Notes: generated from the letters alone by a model not told the origin. DNA of 14,808 nucleotides from Clostridiales bacterium UBA6388 (GCA_002437575.1 DJQK01000008.1:1554-16361), one strand, 5' to 3'; shown: positions 1-6,503, numbered from the stretch's first letter. Numbers and translations are program-made.

Positions 1-689
1 ATTGTCAGCAACTGAAGCTGAAATCGCCAAAGGACGGAAAGCGCTACAATACTGATGTGGCTGACACCGAGCAGCTCCTTCGCATCATCCAGTCCATTCC
101 CTCACCCAAAGCCGAGCCGTTCAAGCTCTGGCTGGCACAGGTTGGTCGGGAACGAATTGAAGAAACGATTGATCCGGAGCTGACGATCGACCGTGCGTTG
201 GAAACCTATCTCAAAAAAGGCTACAGCCGCGAGTGGATCAACCAGCGCCTTCAAGCCATTCAGGTTCGCAAGGAACTGACCGACGAGTGGGACGCACGCA
301 GTGTTCAGAAAGGCGTGGAATACGCGATTCTGACCGATGAGATCACGAAAGCGTGGTCCGGCATGAACACCCGGCAGTACAAAAATCTCAAGGGCTTGAA
401 GAAAGAAAATCTGAGCGATAATATGACGACGCTGGAGCTGGTTCTTAATATGCTGGCCGAAGCCACGACTACGGAGATCTCCAAGCAGAAAGAGCCGGAA
501 GGTTTGCGGGAAAACGTCGATGTTGCGCGCTCCGGCGGTAAGGTCGCAGGCGATGCACGGAAAGCCATCGAGCAGCAGACCGGCGTGCCGGTCATTACAT
601 CAAAAAACGCCGCGCAGCTCCATCAGGTCGTGAGCAATCTGATTGAAGCGACCAGTGAGATTCTGGACAAAAACAAGCCGAAAGAGTAA
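1..689 (+). CDS. BRO/DinD-type antirepressor-like protein, 3' part only
   Basis: The reading frame is open from the left window edge (first full codon at position 3) to TAA at 687-689, so about 228 residues of the C-terminal part are visible and the true start lies outside. The GTG at 57 is in frame but lies inside the conserved stretch DGKRYNTDVADTEQLLRIIQ, so it is not the start. The visible signatures are SIPSPKAEPFKLWLAQVG, a KGYSREWINQRL segment, VRKELTDEW, YKNLKGLKKENL and a C-terminal GGKVAGDARKAIEQQTG. I recognise these from the family annotated as BRO-N domain protein, phage antirepressor or DNA-damage-inducible protein D. The DNA-binding BRO-N half would be mostly upstream. Family members occur in prophages and as chromosomal orphans; their biochemical role is poorly defined. 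It converges on ispH-rpsA. Family assignment is from memory of conserved sequence. Confidence 0.8.
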   Translation, partial: CQQLKLKSPKDGKRYNTDVADTEQLLRIIQSIPSPKAEPFKLWLAQVGRERIEETIDPELTIDRALETYLKKGYSREWINQRLQAIQVRKELTDEWDARSVQKGVEYAILTDEITKAWSGMNTRQYKNLKGLKKENLSDNMTTLELVLNMLAEATTTEISKQKEPEGLRENVDVARSGGKVAGDARKAIEQQTGVPVITSKNAAQLHQVVSNLIEATSEILDKNKPKE

Positions 690-741
690 ATTACAGAAAT
701 CAAGCGTTGTGATGTGTTCATCTATAGTGTAGCGAAAACAC

Positions 742-777
742 AAAAATCCCAGACATCAAAAGATGTCTGGGATTTTT
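742..777 (+). terminator. Rho-independent terminator, bidirectional, after the BRO/DinD-like gene
   Basis: A perfect 16-bp stem (742-757 with 762-777) closes an AAAA loop. It has a TCCCAGACATC core flanked by A and T tracts: six T on the plus strand (773-778) and five A at 742-746. It lies 53 bases after the stop codon of the BRO/DinD-like gene. The A/T symmetry lets it work on either strand, so it could also end a minus-strand transcript crossing the palindrome cluster to its right. Confidence 0.88.
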
Positions 778-796
778 TGCGCCCCATACGTCGAAA

Positions 797-967
797 CGAA
801 CCCATCGGTTCGACCGCCCGATGCTTCCGTGCGAATGCACGGCAATGGCGTGTAACGCCATTGGTTTTGCCATACCGGCAAAACAAGCATCGAGGTGGCA
901 CGCAGGCGGCAAAGCCGCCGGAGTATTCCCGCCCTGCCATATCCGCAAGTCCTCTGCTCCGCACCTC
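797..967. other. Cluster of perfect inverted repeats with four-way-junction geometry; unidentified structured DNA or RNA element
   Basis: Five hairpins lie in a row. They are 797-812 (6 bp, CATC loop), 827-842 (6 bp, GAAT loop), 843-863 (9 bp, GTA loop), 864-884 (8 bp, ATACC loop) and 905-919 (6 bp, AAA loop). The middle three abut exactly with no spacer. They are enclosed by the outer stem CGATGCTT (819-826) with AAGCATCG (885-892). That stem continues past one bulged A (893) as CCGCC (814-818) with GGTGG (894-898), including one G-T pair. An alternative outer pairing is GAGGTG (892-897) with CACCTC (962-967), plus CGGAG (919-923) with CTCCG (957-961). No convincing protein is encoded. From 968 to 1080 I see nothing recognisable. 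It could be a noncoding RNA, a dispersed palindromic repeat, or the remnant of a mobile element; I cannot name a family. Confidence 0.72.
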
Positions 968-1080
968 CAACGCCCCAGGGTCTAACAAATCAAGCCCCAT
1001 ACCTTGCCCATAGTCTTTCTCCGTAAAACGTGCACAACTTCAATTGCTTCCTACCACAGCTCAAACATTCCCCCAAGCAA

Positions 1081-1112
1081 AAAAAGGACCTGCCTCGCGG
1101 CAGGTCCTTTTT
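1081..1112 (-). terminator. Rho-independent terminator of the ispH-rpsA operon
   Basis: A 14-bp stem (1081-1094 with 1099-1112) with the core GGACCTGCC and a TCGC loop lies 18 bases downstream of the ispH-rpsA stop. On the minus strand it is followed by a run of seven T (complement of A1079-A1085). There is also a five-T run on the plus strand, so it may stop transcription arriving from the BRO side as well. Confidence 0.92.
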
Positions 1113-1130
1113 ATACGCGAAATTTTAGAA

Positions 1131-3071
1131 TTACTCCTCGTCCTCATCGGCCGGCGCCAGCAGCGCGCGGATGGACAGCGAGATGCGCTTGTGCTCCTGA
1201 TCGATGTCGATGATCTTCGCGTCAACTTCCTGACCTTCGGACAGCACGTCCTCGGGCTTGCCGATGCGGCGGTCAGCGATCTGGGAGATGTGGATCAGGC
1301 CGTCCACGCCCGGGATGATCTCCGCAAATGCGCCGAAGCTCATGAGCTTGACGATCTTGACGGTGACGACGTCTCCGACCTTGTACTCGTTGTTGAAGAT
1401 GGTCCAGGGGTTCGTTGCGTCGGTCTTGTAGCCGAGGGAGATCTTTCTCTTCTCGGGATCGAGCGCGATGACATAAACGTCGATCTCGTCGCCGACCTTG
1501 ACGACCTCTGCCGGATTCTTGATGCGGTTCCAGCTCAGCTCAGACACATGGACCATGCCGTCCACGCCGCCGATGTCGACGAACGCGCCGTAGCTGGTCA
1601 GGGACTTGACGGTGCCGTGATACTGCTTGCCGACCTCGATCTCGCTCCAGATCTTCTCCTGCGCGGCCTTGCGCTGTTCCGCAGCGACGGAGCGGATGGA
1701 ACCGACCACGCGGCGGCGGGCACGGTTGACCTCAGTAATGCGCAGCTGCACGGTCTTCTTCAGAAGCTCGGACAGGTCTCCGCCCTTGGCAACGCCGGAC
1801 TGGGACGCCGGAACGAACACGCGGATGCCCTTGACGTTGACGACCAGACCGCCCTTGTTTTCCTCGGTCACGACGCCCTCGAGCACTTCCTTGCTCTCAA
1901 CGGCCGCTTCGATCTCTTCCCAGGCCTTGCCGGCCTCGAGACGCTTTCTGGAAAGACGCACGACGCCCTCGCCGTCGTTGACGTGCACGACGATCGCCTC
2001 GATCTGATCGCCGACCTTGACGGCGTCTTCAGGCTTGACGTTGGGGTCGCTGGAGAAATCGTCCAGCGGGATGTACGCGGTGTGCTTCGTGCCCAGATCG
2101 AGTTCGATCTCGGTAGAGCCGATGGCCATGACCGTACCGGTTACCTTATCTCCATTATTCAAAGTTTTGAGGGACTGCTCGAGAAGCTCGGCAAAATTCT
2201 CCTCCATTGCAGTTTCAACTTTCAGTTCTTCGCTCATTTTGTTGTTTACCTCCTTAATTATCCACGACGGCGTCGATGCGCCAGCCGTAATCCCCACAGT
2301 ATTTGCGCCGGAAAAAAGGCTCATCTCCAGATCCTCTGCCTGATCGACTAGGGAAACCTTTTTACAGTACTGTCCGCAGATCATTGCAAGCCGCCCTGTG
2401 TTGGAGCTTCTCGCGTCACCGACAACGACCATCGCATCACACGTTTGAGAAAGGATCGCTGCTTCTTCCTGCCGCATTTCCGTAGCTCTGCATATTGTAT
2501 CAAATATTTCGCAATTTGTACACACTTTTTTTGCGATTCTCGCGCAACTTTCCCATAATTTCTGTGCGCTCGTCGTCTGACTGACCATGCTGAGCGGCAG
2601 ATCCTTCCGTTCGGGCACTTCCTTCAGCCAGTTTTGGAGCTCCTCGGGGCTCGAAACGATCACAGGCTCGTCACAGAAGCTTGCGATCGCCTCCACCTCC
2701 GGGTGCGTGGGCGAGCCGAAAATGATCACGCGCCGCCCCTTTTGCGTCTCACCTTTTACGATCGTGTGAATTTTTTTCACGAACGGGCACGTCGCGTCCA
2801 TCGTCCTGACGCCGAGCGCCGCAAGCCTTTCCTGCACCTGCCTGGGAACGCCGTGGGCGCGGATGATGACGGTCTCGTCCGGTTCGGCTTCTTCCGGGGA
2901 CGCGATCTCGCGCACGCCCATGCGCGCAAATTGCTCGACCACGTGCCGGTTGTGGATGATGGGCCCCAGCGTCGCGGTTTTGTTCCCTGCCCTGACGCTC
3001 TCGGAGACCATCTCCACCGCGCGGTCAACCCCGAAGCAGAAGCCCGCTGTCTTCGCCAATATGATCTGCAT
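1131..3071 (-). CDS. ispH: Fused 4-hydroxy-3-methylbut-2-enyl diphosphate reductase (IspH) and ribosomal protein S1
   Basis: This is one 646-residue frame. Residues 1-278 are IspH, the last step of the MEP isoprenoid pathway. It shows the N-terminal AKTAGFCFGV, iron-sulfur ligands Cys12, Cys95 (MDATCPFVKK) and Cys194 (DTICRATEMRQ), His in HNRHVV, RAHG and PTHPE, and the SSNTGRL and STPSW motifs. From residue 279, four S1 RNA-binding domains follow (about 306-375, 393-460, 478-548, 564-635) with an acidic tail ADEDEE. The third and fourth are the most canonical (YGAFVDIGGVDGMVHVSELS). Such IspH-S1 fusions are known in Clostridia. The ATG at 3071 has GGAG 8 bases upstream and lies inside the end of plsC (47-base overlap). 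An internal AAGGAGG precedes Met279, so S1 may also be made separately. It is the last gene before the terminator at 1081-1112. Confidence 0.96.
   Translation of the reverse strand: MQIILAKTAGFCFGVDRAVEMVSESVRAGNKTATLGPIIHNRHVVEQFARMGVREIASPEEAEPDETVIIRAHGVPRQVQERLAALGVRTMDATCPFVKKIHTIVKGETQKGRRVIIFGSPTHPEVEAIASFCDEPVIVSSPEELQNWLKEVPERKDLPLSMVSQTTSAQKLWESCARIAKKVCTNCEIFDTICRATEMRQEEAAILSQTCDAMVVVGDARSSNTGRLAMICGQYCKKVSLVDQAEDLEMSLFSGANTVGITAGASTPSWIIKEVNNKMSEELKVETAMEENFAELLEQSLKTLNNGDKVTGTVMAIGSTEIELDLGTKHTAYIPLDDFSSDPNVKPEDAVKVGDQIEAIVVHVNDGEGVVRLSRKRLEAGKAWEEIEAAVESKEVLEGVVTEENKGGLVVNVKGIRVFVPASQSGVAKGGDLSELLKKTVQLRITEVNRARRRVVGSIRSVAAEQRKAAQEKIWSEIEVGKQYHGTVKSLTSYGAFVDIGGVDGMVHVSELSWNRIKNPAEVVKVGDEIDVYVIALDPEKRKISLGYKTDATNPWTIFNNEYKVGDVVTVKIVKLMSFGAFAEIIPGVDGLIHISQIADRRIGKPEDVLSEGQEVDAKIIDIDQEHKRISLSIRALLAPADEDEE
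2249..2255 (-). promoter_or_regulatory. Internal Shine-Dalgarno at the IspH/S1 junction
   Basis: On the minus strand this reads AAGGAGG, followed by an 11-base spacer and ATG (2237-2235) encoding Met279-SEELKVETAMEEN. It sits exactly where the IspH domain ends (STPSWIIKEV) and where a stand-alone S1 protein would begin. In frame it simply encodes Lys-Glu-Val. A near-perfect ribosome binding site at that spot suggests possible internal initiation giving free S1 (368 residues). The spacer is a little longer than ideal. Confidence 0.55.
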
Positions 3072-3663
3072 AGCTGTCTCCGCCCAGTCTGTAAATTTTC
3101 CGCAGAAGCTCGTCGGCCTCCTGCTGATACGCCTCGTGCGTCCATTCCTCGCGCGGCGCGATCTTATAGGGCTCTCCGAAAATCACGTTTACCGGACACC
3201 ACGGCGTTTTGTTGCGCGTGATAAACACCGGCACCACCGGCGCGTCCGCCTCCACGGCCATGCGGATTGAGCCTGTCTTGGCTCTGACGTGCTTGTCTTT
3301 ATTGCAGCGCGTGCCCTCGACGAAGACCATCATCTGCTCGTCGTTTTCCAGCGCCTTCACGCCCTCGTGATACGCCGTGCCGGAATGGGCCCCGCGATCA
3401 ACGAATATGATGCGGAACTTCTCCATCACCCAGCCCACAAGCGGCCAGCTCCGCAATTCCTTTTTCGCGATGATCCGGCACATTTTGGGGCTGTTCAGCG
3501 CCAGCAGCAGCCAGATCGCGTCCGCGCAGCCCGAGTGGTTCGCGCAGATAACGGCTCTTCCCGCGGGAACAAAGCTTCTTCCCACCACGTGAAACACCGG
3601 GTGCCAGAAAAAAAGCCCGATCCGGCAGAGCCACCAGCACACGCGGTACCAGAACGTCATCAT
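3025..3663 (-). CDS. plsC: 1-acyl-glycerol-3-phosphate acyltransferase (PlsC family)
   Basis: This is a 212-residue membrane-associated acyltransferase that would acylate lysophosphatidate in phospholipid synthesis. The HX4D catalytic motif is NHSGCAD (His43, Asp48), the FVDR motif is at 87-90 and FVEGTR at 114-119. A hydrophobic N-terminal stretch (residues 4-27, rich in Trp, Phe and Leu) is a likely membrane anchor. The start ATG at 3663 overlaps the cmk stop as ATGA and has AGGAGG 8 bases upstream; a second ATG follows immediately at 3660. The frame is open further upstream, but that part is the antisense-like shadow of cmk. The 3' end runs 47 bases into ispH in another frame, giving the tail DSYADHIGEDSGLLLRG, which looks like a non-conserved extension. 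Substrate specificity cannot be read from sequence. Confidence 0.93.
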   Translation of the reverse strand: MMTFWYRVCWWLCRIGLFFWHPVFHVVGRSFVPAGRAVICANHSGCADAIWLLLALNSPKMCRIIAKKELRSWPLVGWVMEKFRIIFVDRGAHSGTAYHEGVKALENDEQMMVFVEGTRCNKDKHVRAKTGSIRMAVEADAPVVPVFITRNKTPWCPVNVIFGEPYKIAPREEWTHEAYQQEADELLRKIYRLGGDSYADHIGEDSGLLLRG

Positions 3664-4337
3664 CCGAGCTTCCTCCTGACGATGGCGAGAATTTCGTCGA
3701 TCGACTGCTCGATCGTGTTGCCCGACGTGTCGAGCTTCACCGCGTCCGGCGCGGCCTTCAAGGGCGCAATGGCCCGCTCGGTGTCCTGCTTGTCGCGGGC
3801 GATCATGTCCTGCAAAACCTTCTCGAAGCTGACCTTCTCGCCTTTTTCGGTCAATTCTGCAAAGCGGCGCCGGGCCCGCTCTTCTGCTGAAGCCGTGAGG
3901 AAAATTTTGACCTGCGCGTTCGGAAGCACGACCGTTCCGATGTCGCGTCCGTCCATGACGACGTTGTGCCTGCGCGCAAATTTCCGCTGCATATCCAGAA
4001 GAAAATCGCGTACGCATTTCTGCGCCGAAACGCCGGAGGCGTACTTCGACATCTCGGGCGTGCGAATTTCACCCGTCACATCCTTGCCGTTCAAAATCAT
4101 GTGCTGCACGCCGTCATCCTCGTGCCGGATCTCGATATTCACGTCGTCCAGACACCGCCGGATGCCGTCTGCATCCTTCGGCCCGATGCCCATCAGCCAC
4201 ATATGATAGCCCACGGTCCGGTAAATTGCGCCCGTGTCCACGTATAAAAAGCCCAGCTCCTTGGCCACACGCTTTGCCATCGTGCTCTTTCCCGCGCCCG
4301 CAGGCCCATCGATGGCGACTGAAACAAACTTCCCCAT
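3660..4337 (-). CDS. cmk: (d)CMP kinase
   Basis: This 225-residue cytosolic kinase converts CMP and dCMP to diphosphates. The P-loop is IDGPAGAGKST (residues 9-19), followed by YVDTGAIYR for nucleotide recognition. MDGRDIGTVVLP and the KIFLTASAEERARRR lid region are typical of the family, and the length is normal for Cmk. I chose the ATG at 4337 (MGKFVSVAIDG). It overlaps the upstream stop as TAATG and has GGAGG 7 bases before it. A longer frame starting at 4385 would add residues unlike any Cmk. It is translationally coupled on both sides: one base shared with the flavoprotein gene and four with plsC. The cmk-plsC-ispH/rpsA order is common in Clostridia. Confidence 0.96.
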   Translation of the reverse strand: MGKFVSVAIDGPAGAGKSTMAKRVAKELGFLYVDTGAIYRTVGYHMWLMGIGPKDADGIRRCLDDVNIEIRHEDDGVQHMILNGKDVTGEIRTPEMSKYASGVSAQKCVRDFLLDMQRKFARRHNVVMDGRDIGTVVLPNAQVKIFLTASAEERARRRFAELTEKGEKVSFEKVLQDMIARDKQDTERAIAPLKAAPDAVKLDTSGNTIEQSIDEILAIVRRKLG

Positions 4338-5575
4338 TATTCTTCCTCCGCCGCGGACGATCCGGAAAGTCTCCCTGTCGCCCACGCGATCTGCAAATTA
4401 AATCCGCCCGTATAGGCGTCCACATCGAGAATCTCGCCCGCAAAATACAGCCCGCGAACCTTTTTGGACTCCATCGTCTTCGGGCTGACCTCCGAGACCT
4501 TCACGCCGCCCGAGGTCACGATCGCCTGCTCCACCGGGGCGCACGAGGCAATGTCGACCACGAACCGCTTCATCGTCTCCAGAAGCGCCCGCCGTTCGCC
4601 CTTTTTGAGCTCGTTGACCTTCTGCTGCGGGTCCAGCCCCGCCATCCGGATGACCGGGTTGATCATCGAATGCGGCAGAAGCTTTCCCATCGCGTTTGCA
4701 AGGTCCTTGTTCTGAAATTCCGTGAAATCGCGCAAAAGCCTTGCGTCGAGCGTCTTCTCGTCCAGCGCAGGCTTTAAGTCGATCGCGGCCCGGTAGCCGT
4801 CCTTTCCCCGCGCCATATGGCAGCTGGCCGACAGAATCACCGGCCCCGAGAGCCCGAAGTGCGTGAAAAGAAGCTCTCCGAAGTCCTGAAAGACGCACTT
4901 TCCCTTCGCATCGAGAAGCTTTACCTCGACGTTTTTGAGCGCCAGACCCTGCATGGCCGCACACACGTGTCCCTTTTCCACCAGCGGCACCAATGACCCG
5001 CGCGGCTCGATGATCGTGTGCCCGAGCGCCGCGGCCAGCTTGTAGCCGTCTCCGGTTGACCCGGTGGCCGGATACGAGCAGCCGCCCGTGGCCAGGATCA
5101 CCCTGTCCGCCGGATAAAACCCATGCTCCGTCCGCACGCCGGTCACCGCGCCGTCCGCCTGCTCGATGCAGACTGCCCGCTCCCAGACGGTTTTTACGCC
5201 GCCCTCCTTCAAAAACCGCCGCAGCGCGTCAATGACGCTCCCCGCCTGATCGCTCACCGGAAACACGCGGTTTCCCCGCTCGGTCTTCAGGGCGCAGCCG
5301 TGCGCCTCAAAAAACGCCATCGCGTCCTGCGGCGAAAAGCCCGCCAGCGCCCCATACAAAAAGCGCGGATTGACCGGCACATTTTTGAGTACCTCGTCGG
5401 TCGCACAGTTGTTCGTCACATTGCACCGGCCCTTGCCGGTAATAAAAAGCTTTTTGCCGAGCTTTCCGTTCGGCTCGAGAAGCGTCACACGGCAGCCCTT
5501 CGACGCGGCCGTTCCCGCCGCCATCATGCCCGCCGCACCGCCACCGATGACGACGACGTTATTCGACTCTTTCAT
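4337..5575 (-). CDS. NAD(P)/FAD-dependent oxidoreductase, HI0933/YhiN/BaiN family
   Basis: This 412-residue flavoprotein has an N-terminal Rossmann dinucleotide site VVVIGGGAAGMMAAG (GGGAAG at 11-16) and the family motif GKGRCNVTN (47-55). It also has RVFPVSDQAGSV, ATGGCSYPATGSTGDGY and the C-terminal FAD motif GEILDVDAYTGGFNLQIAW (from residue 380). The family is widespread and mostly of unknown substrate; one clostridial member, BaiN, was described as acting in bile-acid reduction, which does not justify that name here. I take ATG 5575 (MKESNN) as the start; ATG 5584 is an in-frame alternative and a TTG at 5614 is unlikely. The start overlaps the end of the RpiR-family gene by 17 bases, and neither ATG has a strong Shine-Dalgarno, so expression is probably coupled to that gene. 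Confidence 0.9.
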   Translation of the reverse strand: MKESNNVVVIGGGAAGMMAAGTAASKGCRVTLLEPNGKLGKKLFITGKGRCNVTNNCATDEVLKNVPVNPRFLYGALAGFSPQDAMAFFEAHGCALKTERGNRVFPVSDQAGSVIDALRRFLKEGGVKTVWERAVCIEQADGAVTGVRTEHGFYPADRVILATGGCSYPATGSTGDGYKLAAALGHTIIEPRGSLVPLVEKGHVCAAMQGLALKNVEVKLLDAKGKCVFQDFGELLFTHFGLSGPVILSASCHMARGKDGYRAAIDLKPALDEKTLDARLLRDFTEFQNKDLANAMGKLLPHSMINPVIRMAGLDPQQKVNELKKGERRALLETMKRFVVDIASCAPVEQAIVTSGGVKVSEVSPKTMESKKVRGLYFAGEILDVDAYTGGFNLQIAWATGRLSGSSAAEEE

Positions 5576-6416
5576 AGACGTCATACTCGTCCCAAAGGTT
5601 CTCCAGATCTTCAAACGTCTTGGCCATCTGCGTCTGCTGCTCCTGCGCCAGACTCACCACCAGCGCGTTCACAACGCTCATCGGCGCGACCAGAGAGTCC
5701 ACGACCGAGACCATGTCGCTCTTGGCGACCAGCACGTGATCTGCGACCTTGCCCGCCGGCGCGTCCTGCTTGTCGGTGATGGCGATGCACGTCGCGCCCG
5801 TGTCGTGGGCGTACTGCATGACCTTGACCGTCCGGCTCGAGTACCGCGGCAGACTGAACCCGATGACCACATCTCCCGGCCCCACGCGCAGCAGCTGCTC
5901 AAACATCTCGCTCGTCGAGGTCGAGCCCACAAGGCGCACATTGTCAAACATATTGCGAAGATAGAAGTTCAAAAACGCCGCCAGCGCCGCACTTGAGCGC
6001 ACGCCCACGATATAGATCGTCTTCGCCTTCAAAATTGCCTGCACGCTCTGATCCATCTCGGCTCTGCTCAGCGCCTCGCTCGTCATGCGGATGGAATCAA
6101 TATCGCCCTGCAAAACCGTGGACACCACGTCCTGATTGCCGAGCCGGTCGTTCGTGACCTCGATGCGCTGCACGCTCGTGAGCTTGTTGCGCACCAGCTC
6201 CTGCAAGGTCTTCTGCATACTAGGGTACCCATCGAAGCCGAGCTCCACCGCGAACCGCACGACCGTCGACTCCGAAACCTCGACCATCTTGCCGAGGCGG
6301 CTTGCCGTCATGAACGCGGCCTTGTCATACGACTCGAGAATATAATTTGCGATGCGCTTTTGTCCCTTGGAAAATGACGGAAGATCGCTTCTGATCTGCA
6401 TCAAAATATCATTCAT
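5559..6416 (-). CDS. MurR/RpiR family transcriptional regulator with SIS domain
   Basis: This 285-residue protein has an N-terminal HTH_6 domain (about 1-77; recognition region TASRLGKMVEVSESTVVRFAVELGF at 37-61). A C-terminal SIS sugar-phosphate-binding domain follows (about 130-255), with VGVRSSA (137-143) and a STSTSEMF segment (165-172). Members sense phosphosugars and usually control neighbouring carbohydrate genes; no sugar gene is adjacent here, so the effector is unknown. The ATG at 6416 has GGGAG 7 bases upstream. The gene leads the operon into the flavoprotein, cmk, plsC and ispH-rpsA. A promoter TTGCAA-N17-TATGAT lies upstream, with clustered TGCA repeats that could be its own operator. 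In related clostridia, as I recall, rluB and the flavoprotein gene are closer together, so the regulator may be an insertion. Confidence 0.93.
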   Translation of the reverse strand: MNDILMQIRSDLPSFSKGQKRIANYILESYDKAAFMTASRLGKMVEVSESTVVRFAVELGFDGYPSMQKTLQELVRNKLTSVQRIEVTNDRLGNQDVVSTVLQGDIDSIRMTSEALSRAEMDQSVQAILKAKTIYIVGVRSSAALAAFLNFYLRNMFDNVRLVGSTSTSEMFEQLLRVGPGDVVIGFSLPRYSSRTVKVMQYAHDTGATCIAITDKQDAPAGKVADHVLVAKSDMVSVVDSLVAPMSVVNALVVSLAQEQQTQMAKTFEDLENLWDEYDVYERVE

Positions 6417-6442
6417 GCTAACGCTCCCATTCTATTGCATAA

Positions 6443-6459
6443 GCTGCATACGGTGCAGC
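6443..6459. promoter_or_regulatory. Inverted repeat in the RpiR-gene leader, candidate operator
   Basis: GCTGCA-TACGG-TGCAGC has 6-base arms and lies between the predicted transcription start and the RpiR ATG. It is part of a 9-base spaced series of TGCA (6436, 6445, 6454). Regulators of this family bind inverted repeats and many autoregulate, so it is a candidate binding site; no binding evidence is available. Confidence 0.35.
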
Positions 6460-6460
6460 A

Positions 6461-6490
6461 AAAAACCTTGTATCATCATACAAGGTTTTT
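6461..6490 (-). terminator. Terminator of the M50-scpAB-ytfJ-dacB-rluB operon
   Basis: A 13-bp stem (6461-6473 with 6478-6490) with the core ACCTTGTAT and a CATC loop lies 43 bases after the rluB stop. On the minus strand it is followed by six T (complement of A6460-A6465). The -10 element of the next promoter lies within its loop and descending arm. Confidence 0.85.
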
Positions 6491-6503
6491 CGGAATTTTG
6501 CAA
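6475..6503 (-). promoter_or_regulatory. Predicted sigma-A promoter of the RpiR-flavoprotein-cmk-plsC-ispH/rpsA operon
   Basis: On the minus strand the -35 TTGCAA (6503-6498) and the -10 TATGAT (6480-6475) are separated by exactly 17 bases. It overlaps the rluB terminator, so the two signals share DNA. Transcription would start near 6468, leaving a leader of about 50 bases before the RpiR ATG. Confidence 0.6.

Noticed and set aside
814..898. tRNA-like cloverleaf
   Set aside because: Four helices meet, but the arm lengths (6, 9 and 8 bp) and tiny loops do not match D, anticodon and T arms, and there is no CCA end. A GGTTCGACC near 807-815 resembles a T loop but lies in the wrong hairpin.
722..1000. 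92-codon minus-strand frame across the palindrome cluster, preceded by GGAG and a nearby ATG
   Set aside because: The frame translates through the hairpins and the terminator stem, and the plus-strand frame (714-1013) is equally open. The composition is that of palindromic DNA, with Cys- and Arg-rich non-domain protein. I found no coding signature.
1044..2351. 435-codon plus-strand frame opposite ispH-rpsA
   Set aside because: It is antisense to the clearly conserved S1 domains; long antisense frames are common in GC-rich genes with strong codon bias.
3664..4017. Upstream extension of the plsC frame
   Set aside because: It overlaps cmk fully, the added residues are Arg/Gly/His-rich shadow sequence, and the ATG at 3663 has AGGAGG at good spacing.
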